Of a stretch of DNA of 34,396 bases, positions 25,691-32,687 are shown piece by piece. A model generated the notes under the pieces. That model was given only the letters and a program-made list of their open reading frames with translations. It made no database searches and was not told the DNA's origin. Each line of letters starts with the position of its first letter. The first letter of the stretch is position 1. Source of the stretch: Chitinophagaceae bacterium (GTDB lineage Bacteria > Bacteroidota > Bacteroidia > Chitinophagales > Chitinophagaceae); contig JAHBTL010000053.1 in assembly GCA_019638615.1 (NCBI GenBank), positions 1 to 34,396 of the forward strand, read 5' to 3'. The position numbers were made by a program, and so were the translations under genes.

Positions 25691-26316
25691 TATAGTTTTA
25701 TTTTCGCCAGAACTTCTTCATATTTTTTTTCTACGGCAGCCCAGTTGAGAACAGCCCAGAAAGCATCTAAATAATCAGCGCGTTTGTTTTGGTATTTCAG
25801 GTAGTAGGCGTGCTCCCAAACATCAACACCCAATATCGGATAACCCTGGTTGGTCAAATTAGTATCCATTAAAGGATTGTCCTGGTTAGCCGTAGCCGAA
25901 ATACTTAATGTACCGTTATGTTTGACCAGCAGCCAGGCCCAGCCTGAACCGAATTGTGTCAAACCTGCTTGTTTTATTTGAACTTTCAACTCATTAAGGT
26001 TCCCGAAAACCGTATTGATCTCTTCCGCCAGTTTTCCTTCCGGAGCAGTTTTAGCCTGAGGCGATAAAATCTCCCAAAACAACGAGTGGTTGTAATGCCC
26101 GCCGCCATTATTTCTTACGGCAGCGCTGTACTTGCTGATGTTACGTAGAAGATGCTCCAATGTTTCTTTCTCCGCATCTGTTCCTGCAATGGCCTTGTTC
26201 AGGTTGTCAACATAAGCCTGATGGTGTCGTTGATGGTGGATCGTCATCGTTTCTTTATCAAAATGAGGCTCTAATGCATCATAAGCGTAAGTCAACCCAG
26301 GTAATGTGTAACTCAT
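25690..26316 (-). CDS. Superoxide dismutase, Fe/Mn type
   Basis: The 208-residue product carries all four metal ligands: His27 in MTIHHQRHH, His in GGHYNHSLFW, and Asp and His in DVWEHAYYLKY. The block GSGWAWLLV is present, and GGGHYNHSLFW with QDNPLMD leans to manganese or cambialistic use. It removes superoxide in the cytoplasm. The start has a strong ribosome site (AAGGAAG). It heads an operon divergent from a cysteine-rich regulator, with a 28-bp inverted repeat between them. Confidence 0.95.
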   Translation of the reverse strand: MSYTLPGLTYAYDALEPHFDKETMTIHHQRHHQAYVDNLNKAIAGTDAEKETLEHLLRNISKYSAAVRNNGGGHYNHSLFWEILSPQAKTAPEGKLAEEINTVFGNLNELKVQIKQAGLTQFGSGWAWLLVKHNGTLSISATANQDNPLMDTNLTNQGYPILGVDVWEHAYYLKYQNKRADYLDAFWAVLNWAAVEKKYEEVLAKIKL

Positions 26317-26367
26317 TTCTTCCTTTTTTTAAGATTATGAATGTTGCAAATTTAGAGAGCTATCTCA

Positions 26368-26395
26368 AATAAACCAAGTAAATGATTGGTTTATT
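26368..26395. promoter_or_regulatory. 28-bp operator-like inverted repeat, sodA-regulator gap
   Basis: AATAAACCAA at 26368-26377 and TTGGTTTATT at 26386-26395 are perfect 10-base arms with an 8-base spacer, 52 bases upstream of the superoxide dismutase start and 107 bases upstream of the regulator start. The size and symmetry suit a dimeric winged-helix regulator, most simply the divergent SufR-like protein. Confidence 0.7.
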
Positions 26396-26501
26396 ATTTT
26401 AAACAAAAATGCAGAAATGCTATTCAGCAGGCAGTTTTCCCCGGCATTTTCTATATTTGTTTAACTTTACAATCCTGATAAAACAACTTATTTGTTGTAT
26501 A

Positions 26502-27146
26502 ATGAGAAAAAATACCTCAGACAAAATACTGATGATTTTAAAAATGCGGGGCGAAGTATCCGTAGCATCCTTAGCAACCGAACTGGGTATTACCAAAGAA
26601 GGTGCCCGTTTACATTTACTCAAGATGACGAAGGAAGGCTGGGTGCAATCCACGTCCAAAAGTGCGGGCGTGGGAAGACCTGTAGCCTGTTATTCTATAT
26701 CTGAGAAAGGATTATCAAAGTTTCCTGACACGCATGCCCAGATTACAATAGAACTTTTACGGTCGGTAAAAAAGCTTTTAGGAGAAAATGCGCTGGATTT
26801 ATTGATCAGTGACAGGGAAACACAGGTATATCAACGTTACCAGGAAAAATTAAAAGGTGCTTTAACAATAGAAAAGTACTTGAGCCGGTTGAGCCAGATC
26901 CGTTCCGATGAAGGTTATATGGCAGAATGGAAAAAAGAGAGAGGCGAATACTTTTTGATAGAAAATCATTGCCCTATATGTGCCGCTGCTACCGAGTGTC
27001 AGGGGTTTTGCCGTAGTGAACTGAAAAACTTCAAACAACTTATAGGCGATAAATTTGAAGTGGAAAGAGTGCAACATATTGTTTCGGGTGGGCAGCGATG
27101 TGTGTATCGGATAAGATCAATGCGCAGTAAAACCGGCTCTGAATAA
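26502..27146 (+). CDS. SufR-like winged-helix regulator with a cysteine cluster
   Basis: The 214-residue product has an N-terminal winged HTH (LMILKMRGEVSVASLATELG, then GITKEGARLHLLKMTKEGW and VGRPVACYSISEKG). The C-terminal half has HCPICAAATECQGFC and a later Cys in GGQRCVYRI. That cysteine set resembles the iron-sulfur ligands of SufR-family sensors. It is divergent from superoxide dismutase, so the protein probably senses iron-sulfur damage or iron and controls the SOD-FMN reductase-heme oxygenase operon. ATG 26502 is chosen because the upstream in-frame region from 26409 is not HTH-like and runs through the promoter gap. Confidence 0.85.
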   Translation: MRKNTSDKILMILKMRGEVSVASLATELGITKEGARLHLLKMTKEGWVQSTSKSAGVGRPVACYSISEKGLSKFPDTHAQITIELLRSVKKLLGENALDLLISDRETQVYQRYQEKLKGALTIEKYLSRLSQIRSDEGYMAEWKKERGEYFLIENHCPICAAATECQGFCRSELKNFKQLIGDKFEVERVQHIVSGGQRCVYRIRSMRSKTGSE

Positions 27147-27376
27147 GAAACGAACACTGTGCTGCAAAGGGAGCAGGGTATTATGAAAGTGATATCAATA
27201 ATCTGCCTGCGGTTGATAGAATTACCGTTTAGCCCATACCATAAAAGTAACTAAACCGGAATTTTAAAAAGCTTATCCCGATTTCTATTATGCTATCATT
27301 CCTTATGAACATTGCGTCAGGGAAAAGTTGGTTGCTTAAGAGAATATATAAAAAACTACTAAACGCCGCATAAAAA

Positions 27377-28021
27377 ATGAACATCTTTCTTTTGGGTGCA
27401 ACGGGAAATACCGGGGGTGAGATCTTAAAGAGGTTAATCCCTGAAAAATATACCATAAAAATTTTGGTTCGCAATCCTGCAAAGCTAAATCTTACAGAAC
27501 TTAAGCAATTCAATCAGGTAGAACTTATACAAGGTGATGTTTTTGAACCTGGCAAATTAATGAAACATTTCAAGGGAAATGATTTAGTCATTTCCGCTTT
27601 AGGTACAGGAAAGGACAATAGCTATACTGAAATCTATTCGCAAGGCGGTAAAAATATACTGTCGGCAATGCGGATCAATGGGATCAGAAAGCTCATAACC
27701 ATTACATCGGGCCTGATTGATATGAGCGACCCGTCAACAGACAATTTTTTTATGAACCGTATTATTCGGCCTAACTACAACAAAGTATACTATGATCAAA
27801 CCCGTTGGGAAACTATATTGGACAATACAACAGATATTGATTGGGTTTGTGTTCGACCTACAAACCTGCTTAATAAGCCGTTTACAGGAAAATACAGAAT
27901 TAACCTGAACCATTGCCCAAAAGGCGGTTGGAAAATCGGCCGGGCTGACCTTGCGGATTTCATAATAAAACAAATAGATTCAAATGAATTTGTGCATCAA
28001 AAACCTGTAATAGCATATTAA
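27377..28021 (+). CDS. NAD(P)H-binding SDR-like protein, paralogue
   Basis: The 214-residue product has the N-terminal motif LLGATGNTGGEILKRLIP, the block VISALGTGKDNSY near residue 72, ITITSGLIDM near residue 109 and IGRADLADFIIKQ near the end. The layout parallels the protein at 19965-20597. It binds NAD(P)H and may reduce small electrophiles; the substrate is unknown. It is not in an obvious operon; 230 bases on its left hold no gene I can recognise. Confidence 0.8.
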   Translation: MNIFLLGATGNTGGEILKRLIPEKYTIKILVRNPAKLNLTELKQFNQVELIQGDVFEPGKLMKHFKGNDLVISALGTGKDNSYTEIYSQGGKNILSAMRINGIRKLITITSGLIDMSDPSTDNFFMNRIIRPNYNKVYYDQTRWETILDNTTDIDWVCVRPTNLLNKPFTGKYRINLNHCPKGGWKIGRADLADFIIKQIDSNEFVHQKPVIAY

Positions 28022-28194
28022 CCGTAAAAAACTATTCATTCCTGGACTTGCTTTTCGTTTCCTGTAATAAGGCTTGCATTAAAATATGCAGATACTATGT
28101 TTAGGACAGCAATAGAGCGCGATTTTGTATTGCTAAAGCATTTTCCATGCTTTTGCCGGGGTATGGGATTTTTTTTAAAAATCATTAAACAACT

Positions 28195-28404
28195 ATGGTA
28201 GCTGTATTCAAAACAACTGTAAATAATAAGAAAGATGCTAAAAAAGTATTAGGGACTTTAGAAACAGTATTTACATCCGCCAGGATAAACTTTGATCTGG
28301 AAGATTGCGACAATATTTTGAGGGTTGAGGCAAACAATATTGATATAGAATTGGTGCAAAAAGTATTGTTTCAACATGGACATCATTCAGAATTGCTTGT
28401 TTGA
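28195..28404 (+). CDS. Small 69-residue ferredoxin-like-fold protein
   Basis: The product is 69 residues: VFKTTVNNKKDAKKVLGTLE, INFDLEDCDNILRVEANNID and a C-terminal HGHHSELLV. The beta-alpha-beta spacing and size recall HMA-like or ACT-like small domains seen widely in Bacteroidota, but the CxxC metal motif of HMA proteins is missing; one Cys and a terminal His cluster remain. Function is unknown. It is monocistronic, with the CE15 fragment downstream. Confidence 0.65.
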   Translation: MVAVFKTTVNNKKDAKKVLGTLETVFTSARINFDLEDCDNILRVEANNIDIELVQKVLFQHGHHSELLV

Positions 28405-28445
28405 TTATTTAATGCATCCGGGAAATTAACACGTGTGAAAAAAAA

Positions 28446-28521
28446 CCGTGCTGTAGACTATTTGGAGACTGATTCAACGATTGATAAAGTAAAATCATTA
28501 TAACCGACGTTTCGCGCAATG
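28446..28521 (+). pseudogene. CE15 esterase fragment (copy of 17360-17436)
   Basis: These 76 bases match 17360-17436, the part of the CE15 gene encoding RAVDYLETDSTIDK through GVSRN, with three substitutions and one deleted base that shifts the frame. Similarity ends sharply on both sides; an SDR fragment follows. Confidence 0.9.
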
Positions 28522-28539
28522 ATAGGTTTACCTGATCAA

Positions 28540-28709
28540 TTTCCTGCTCCTGCAAAGCGCTTTTCACACCCAAAGAAATAGCTCAAATCATTTATAAAGC
28601 CATAACTGACGGCAAGAACCAATTGCGTTGCCTTAAGGCAAAACCACAGTAACACGCTATGCAAGGCGATGGAAATAGGTGCGGAAGAATTTAGAAAGAA
28701 AACCAAACA
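28540..28709 (+). pseudogene. Short-chain dehydrogenase C-terminal fragment
   Basis: Plus-strand reading gives TPKEIAQIIYKAITDGKNQL near 28570-28626. After a frame change, AMEIGAEEFRKKT appears near 28670-28700. These are the terminal blocks of the Bacteroidota SDR group ending EIAQxIYKAVTDGK...RLEIGAEAFRKE. The fold and active site are absent and at least one frameshift is present. Confidence 0.75.
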
Positions 28710-29217
28710 ATGGAAGTATTTGTAACAGGAGCTTCGGGCTTCATAGGCGTTGCGATAGTAAGAGAACCAATAAATGCAGGACATCAGGTGATTGATTTAG
28801 CAAGTTCGGAAAAATCTGCAAAAGCAATCAGCGCAGCAGGTACAGAAGTATTAAATTGCGATCCTGAAGATTGGGAAACCTTAAAACAGGGTGCTTTGCA
28901 GGCTGACGGTATTGTTCACACTGCTTTTTGTCACGACTTTACGCAATTCGTAAAATCCAGCGAAATGAACAAGAATGCCGTTAGCGCAACAGGCGAAGCG
29001 CCGGAGAAAAAAGAAAAACCAATAGCTGTAACTTCTAAAATGTTGGAGTTGCCGCTTATCAACGGATTTGTAACGGAAGATAGCTCTACGCAAAATGCAG
29101 TAAGAGTTTCGGAAGTTAGGCGTTGGTGTTGGCACAAGTTTCAAAACACAGAAACAATTAGGTTGGAAACCTGCACAAATCGGTTTATTAGACGATATGC
29201 AACAAAACTATTTTTAA
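28710..29217 (+). pseudogene. NAD-dependent epimerase-like gene with an internal deletion
   Basis: The start encodes VFVTGASGFIGVAIVREPIN, HTAFCHDFTQFVKSSEMNK and LPLINGFVTEDSS, an extended-SDR N-terminal half of about 145 residues. After RVSEV the frame shifts, and LGWKPAQIGLLDDMQQNYF, the true end of this family, appears in another frame with TAA at 29215-29217. About 150 residues of the middle are missing. The reading frame that runs on to 29432 joins it artificially to the next gene. Confidence 0.82.
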
Positions 29218-29219
29218 TT

Positions 29220-29432
29220 ATGAGTAAAAGTATTCAGCACAAAAAAACATTTTTAACGTGGCTTGCCATTTACCCTATAATAACTATTTTGCTTTGGCTG
29301 TTTGGCGAGTATCTTTTACAAATTCCGTTACCGTTAAGAACATTGGTGCTGACATTGGTTTTAGTACCGTTGCTTTCTTATGTGGTACTACCTTTTTACA
29401 ATAAGATTTTTTCAAAATGGTTAAACAAATAA
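29220..29432 (+). CDS. Small two-helix membrane protein
   Basis: The 70-residue product starts MSKSIQHKKTFLTWLAIYP and has two membrane helices (about residues 11-31 and 37-60) and a basic end (FYNKIFSKWLNK). The pattern, with its LRTLVLTLVLVPLLSYVVLP helix, is common in small uncharacterised Bacteroidota membrane proteins. Its ATG follows the TAA of the epimerase pseudogene by 2 bases and is in frame with that gene's first half, which explains the false fused frame. Function unknown. Confidence 0.65.
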   Translation: MSKSIQHKKTFLTWLAIYPIITILLWLFGEYLLQIPLPLRTLVLTLVLVPLLSYVVLPFYNKIFSKWLNK

Positions 29433-29450
29433 AAAATATGAAATACCAAC

Positions 29451-29486
29451 GCCGCCACAAACGTCAGGCTGACAGACGTTAGCGGC
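29451..29486. repeat. Nested inverted repeat after the small membrane gene
   Basis: Outer arms GCCGC and GCGGC enclose inner arms AACGTC (29460-29465) and GACGTT (29475-29480). There is no T-run, so a plain terminator is unlikely. It resembles the structured element at 31605-31812 in position after a single small gene. Confidence 0.45.
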
Positions 29487-29569
29487 AATAGAAGGACGAC
29501 CCCACAAACCCTACTGACCAAACTCTGACTGACAAGCACTCCCCGACATCAAGAACCGGGCTATTTTAT

Positions 29570-29914
29570 CTATCTTCCAACGATTTCATTTCTAAAATGA
29601 ATACCCCATTTCAGAAACTCATCTAAAAGTTTGTCCGTTGACCTCCCAAGCGGGGTCAAAGAATATTCAACAGTTACAGGCATACTATCATACAAAGTAC
29701 GACTGATGATTTTATTTTCCTCTAACGCCTTTAATTCCTGCGACAACATTTTAGGAGAAATACCAATCTCTCTTTGAATTTCTCCAAAACGCTTATCCTC
29801 ATCAGTGAGAGAAATAATAATTGGAATACGCCATTTGCCCTGAAGCACTTCCATAGCATCTTTTCCCGCCATTAATCTATACTGACAAGTTTCTTTTTTA
29901 ATTGCTTTTGCCAT
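29570..29914 (-). CDS. HxlR-family regulator 2
   Basis: The 114-residue product has a redox-type Cys near the N-terminus (KKETCQYRL, Cys10) and the HxlR blocks AMEVLQGKWRIPIIISLTDE, KRFGEIQREIGISPKMLSQE and VTVEYSLTPLGRSTDKLLDE. It is divergent from a DoxX gene, with two tandem palindromes between them. The C-terminal part is nearly identical at DNA level to the fragment at 12462-12577. Role expected: thiol-sensing repressor of the DoxX-pirin genes and of itself. Confidence 0.87.
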   Translation of the reverse strand: MAKAIKKETCQYRLMAGKDAMEVLQGKWRIPIIISLTDEDKRFGEIQREIGISPKMLSQELKALEENKIISRTLYDSMPVTVEYSLTPLGRSTDKLLDEFLKWGIHFRNEIVGR

Positions 29915-29929
29915 TGTTTTCCAGATTTA

Positions 29930-29963
29930 CTTACCTGAAGGTAACTACTTACCACAAGGTAAC
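29930..29963. promoter_or_regulatory. Two tandem HxlR operator-like palindromes
   Basis: CTTACCTGAAGGTAAC (29930-29945) and CTTACCACAAGGTAAC (29948-29963) each hold a perfect TTACC-N4-GGTAA and are spaced 18 bases apart. They match the three sites at 18557-18607. A possible plus-strand -7 box (TACTTTGG) lies at 29991-29998 before the DoxX gene. Confidence 0.75.
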
Positions 29964-30022
29964 AACTATATTTTAGAAAGCTAAAATAACTACTTTGGCC
30001 GAAATAATTAAATAAAAGAAAA

Positions 30023-30388
30023 ATGAAAAAGAACAAAATCATTTATTGGACAGCAACCGTATTAATGTTGCTTAGCGGAGTATCAACAGCTCCGATGTAT
30101 TTTACCAACCCAATGCTTATAGAAACAATTCGCCATCTGGGTTTTCCTGATTATTTCAGAATTGAATTAGGTATATTCAAAATAATCGGTGCGGTTGTAT
30201 TGCTGTTACCAATTATACCGACAAAATTCAAAGAATGGGCTTATGCAGGTTTTGCAATCACATTTATTTCTGCATTTATAGCGCATTCTGTAATAGATGG
30301 TTTCCCAGCTTCTATCTTCCCATTAATACCACTTGCGTTTTTGGTAGTGTCTTACATTTATCTTCATAAGAACATCGCAACAAAATAG
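30023..30388 (+). CDS. DoxX-family membrane protein 2
   Basis: The 121-residue product has four membrane helices: WTATVLMLLSGVSTAPMYF, LGIFKIIGAVVLLLPIIP, WAYAGFAITFISAFIAHSV and IFPLIPLAFLVVSYIYL. The order and the ETIRHLGFPDYFRIELG loop fit the DoxX-like family. It is divergent from HxlR 2 and parallels the DoxX gene at 19550, suggesting a duplicated membrane redox module. Confidence 0.85.
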   Translation: MKKNKIIYWTATVLMLLSGVSTAPMYFTNPMLIETIRHLGFPDYFRIELGIFKIIGAVVLLLPIIPTKFKEWAYAGFAITFISAFIAHSVIDGFPASIFPLIPLAFLVVSYIYLHKNIATK

Positions 30389-30490
30389 TGTGCAAAATCA
30401 TTCCCGGAGACGCGTCTTATGCATACTCTCCTGGAGTACCAGATCAGCATTTGGCTTGCCCAGATTCATTTTGCAAAAAAATTATTTTCA

Positions 30491-31321
30491 ATGAACAAAA
30501 AAGTAATAAAAAAGACCGATACAACATTTAATCTCATTGCAAAAGGACTTATTGGCACGGGCTTCTTTGAAAAGGATTTTCCTATTGAACCCTTTTTGCT
30601 CTTTTCAGAATTTCGGATGTGGGACCAGGTTTTCGGGCCACATCCACACGCAGGCGTTTCGGTTATGACCTATATGCGACCTGACAGTAAAGAAAGTTAT
30701 ATAAACAGAGATAGTTTGAGTAGTATGAGCTTTATTGAACCCGGTGGCTTACAAATTATGCAAGCAGGAAGCGGGATGCACCACGATGAATTTCCAAAAG
30801 TTCAAGGTGTAGAAACAAGTGGGTTTCAAATTTGGTTTAATCATTCGGCTAAAAATCGTTTGGTAACGCCCAAATCCATTCACGTAGATGCAAAAGATGT
30901 TCCCGAAGTAACATCAGAAAATGCTTTGGTAAGAATAGTTCACGGGACTTATGGCGGTAAAAGCACCGCACACAAAATGGTAACAGATGTTGACCTTTTG
31001 CACGTTTATCTGAAACCGCACAAGAGCATTACGATACCTACCAAACCAATGGCTTTTGTATATGGTATGGAGGGCAGTGGGACGACAGAAAACGAAAAAA
31101 TATTACCCAAAACAATGATTAATTATTCACTGGACGGAGATAATATTACTATAAAGGCTGGTCAGGACGGGTTGGAATTTATGCTTGGAAGTGGTAGCCC
31201 ACATAATGAACCGATAGTTTACGGTGGGCCATTCGTAGCTACTACATCCGAACAGTTAGAAGAAATACAGCGTAGATATTCACGAGGCGAAATGGGAACA
31301 TTAGAACCTTATACATATTAG
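30491..31321 (+). CDS. Pirin family protein 2
   Basis: The 276-residue product has the classical pirin metal site: FGPHPHAGVSVMTYM (HxH) and the later GSGMHHDEFPK (His and Glu). A conserved FQIWFNHSAKNR and a C-terminal GGPFVATTSEQLEEIQRRYS follow. It binds iron and may act as a quercetinase-like dioxygenase or redox sensor. ATG 30491 is chosen since the domain starts there; the in-frame ATG at 30419 would add an unrelated leader. It lies 102 bases after DoxX 2. Confidence 0.9.
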   Translation: MNKKVIKKTDTTFNLIAKGLIGTGFFEKDFPIEPFLLFSEFRMWDQVFGPHPHAGVSVMTYMRPDSKESYINRDSLSSMSFIEPGGLQIMQAGSGMHHDEFPKVQGVETSGFQIWFNHSAKNRLVTPKSIHVDAKDVPEVTSENALVRIVHGTYGGKSTAHKMVTDVDLLHVYLKPHKSITIPTKPMAFVYGMEGSGTTENEKILPKTMINYSLDGDNITIKAGQDGLEFMLGSGSPHNEPIVYGGPFVATTSEQLEEIQRRYSRGEMGTLEPYTY

Positions 31322-31389
31322 AATTATATTCCCAATCCTCATTTTGGTTATGTAATACCTCATTCCTGTTATTTCTTTTCTTGCCGGGC

Positions 31390-31405
31390 GATGCAAATTT
31401 GCATC
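31390..31405. repeat. 16-bp perfect palindrome
   Basis: GATGCAAATTTGCATC is its own reverse complement. It lies 16 bases before the ATG of the NmrA fragment at 31422, where an operator or hairpin could sit. Confidence 0.6.
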
Positions 31406-31421
31406 AATAAAAATCAGGGAA

Positions 31422-31574
31422 ATGAATATTGTATTAACAGGTTCTTTAGGGAACATAGGAAGGCCACTTACAAAAGCATTGGTAGAAAAAGGACACACGG
31501 TAACTGTAAAATGGGCTTTTACAATGGTTGGGGCTCAGCGCTTAACAGACTTGAAGAGCTATTGCCGTCATTGA
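31422..31574 (+). pseudogene. NmrA-like SDR, N-terminal fragment
   Basis: The frame opens with MNIVLTGSLGNIGRPLTKAL and VEKGHTVTV, the complete N-terminal dinucleotide-binding unit of NmrA-type proteins. After about 30 residues it runs into unrelated sequence (WAFTMVGAQRLTDL) and stops at 31572-31574. Only the first beta-alpha-beta unit remains. In the paralogous module at 18660 an SDR gene of this type is next to DoxX and pirin, so this may be the remnant of the matching gene. Confidence 0.78.
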
Positions 31575-31604
31575 CGAAATAGAAAGTATTGGAATAAGCC
31601 GACT

Positions 31605-31812
31605 AACGAATAGCGTATGCTGCTATCGTTTTTGCGTAATGGCGGGTTAAGTACGAACTTCAACTTTTGTGCTTCTATCCCGCCAATACTTTTTTGTATT
31701 GGCTCTTTTTTTTAATTTAGCCAACGAAAAAATGCATTGGCTAAAGTAGTGCTAAATTGAACATTTATGCTTCGATTGCCGATACTACGCAAAGCCGCCG
31801 GCTGTTACCAGC
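31605..31812. repeat. Structured noncoding element with nested inverted repeats
   Basis: The 340-bp gap 31575-31914 has no gene but at least five inverted repeats. These are AACGAATAGC/GCTATCGTT (31605-31630), TTTGCGTA/TACGCAAA (31631-31638 and 31786-31793), TGGCGGG/CCCGCCA (31640-31646 and 31679-31685), GCCAATAC/GTATTGGC (31682-31703) and TTTAGCCAA/TTGGCTAAA (31716-31745). The arms are nested or serial, as in a folded RNA or single-strand recombination site. Confidence 0.6.
31682..31713 (+). terminator. Intrinsic terminator for the plus strand
   Basis: A perfect 8-base stem (GCCAATAC/GTATTGGC) with a T6 loop is followed by TCTTTTTTTT. It would end transcription from the pirin gene and the fragment after it. 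Confidence 0.75.
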
Positions 31813-31914
31813 AACCCTACGAACCAACAGCTTGTCCATGCAGAACAGCAACATAAGCTCTTTCATATTTTGTTGTTGTTATTTTTTGTTGGTTGCGTCA
31901 TCAAAGAGAAAAAA

Positions 31915-32394
31915 TCAGTCTGTAGCTTCCCACAACTGCACTTTATTTCCTTCTGCATCGAGAATATGGACAAATTTGCCATAGTCATAGGCTTCTATTT
32001 TGTCCACAATGATTACGCCTTCTTTTTTCAGCTCTTCAGCAAGCGCTTCCAGGTTTTCAACCCGGTAGTTTATCATGTAATCCTTGTCAAAATATTTTGA
32101 GTCTTCCGGAAAAGGAGTCCATTGCGTCTGGGCTTTTTTGGTTTTTTCGCTGTCTTCGTACCATTCAAAAGTTGCTCCGTAAGGATTGGTTTCCAGTCCT
32201 AAATGTTTTTGATACCATTCGTTCATTTTTTTCGGGTCTTTGCATTTAAAGAAAATACCACCGATTCCAGTTGCTTTTTTCATGTTATTGTTATTATCTA
32301 TTGTTAAGGTTTTAAATTTAAATCCGAGGCAGAAAGTCAGGATAAGCAATCCGCCGGTTAAAATTTTTCGTTTCATTCTTTGATTATTTGTCAT
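31915..32394 (-). CDS. VOC-family (glyoxalase-like) protein with a membrane anchor
   Basis: The 159-residue reading has a signal or anchor segment (MKRKILTGGLLILTFCLGF) and a VOC domain starting GIGGIFFKCKDPKKMNEWYQ. It has FVHILDAEGNKVQLWEATD at the end, which supplies the metal-binding Glu. VOC proteins are glyoxalases, dioxygenases or resistance proteins. Most homologues of this type start at the internal Met before KKATGIGGIFF (32283), so the exported form is a choice: either starts at 32394 or 32376, or the cytoplasmic form at 32283. The 32394 start overlaps the stop of the NTF2-like fragment (ATGA). Confidence 0.75.
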   Translation of the reverse strand: MTNNQRMKRKILTGGLLILTFCLGFKFKTLTIDNNNNMKKATGIGGIFFKCKDPKKMNEWYQKHLGLETNPYGATFEWYEDSEKTKKAQTQWTPFPEDSKYFDKDYMINYRVENLEALAEELKKEGVIIVDKIEAYDYGKFVHILDAEGNKVQLWEATD

Positions 32395-32492
32395 TTATTT
32401 GTTCTGCAAGACTCAAAGGCTTTTCGTGATTGTCCTTCGGAAGTAAGTTTCAAAAAGGCTTGTGCAATTTCTTTCTTTGTCGGCATATCCAT
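32391..32492 (-). pseudogene. NTF2/SnoaL-like protein, N-terminal fragment
   Basis: The minus strand reads MDMPTKKEIAQAFLKLTSEG then QSRKAFESCRTNK and TGA at 32391-32393. The start is the usual beginning of small SnoaL-like (nuclear transport factor 2 fold) proteins of about 120-140 residues, but only 33 remain. Its stop overlaps the first possible ATG of the VOC gene, so it could still be translated as a short leader peptide. Confidence 0.65.
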
Positions 32493-32687
32493 TTGTGTTT
32501 AGTTACAAATTTAAAAACTCTATTTTTTTATCAGCTTTGCATAAGGCAAGAAATTGAATGCTGCTTTTGAAGCTAACAGGATTATTCTTTTTTGGTATCA
32601 TAAAATCACACAAATATTTCAATCTGTTAGTTGTTTACCTCTCGCCTTGCCAAAGGGGTATCGCTTGCATTTTCCTGTTACCCCCGG

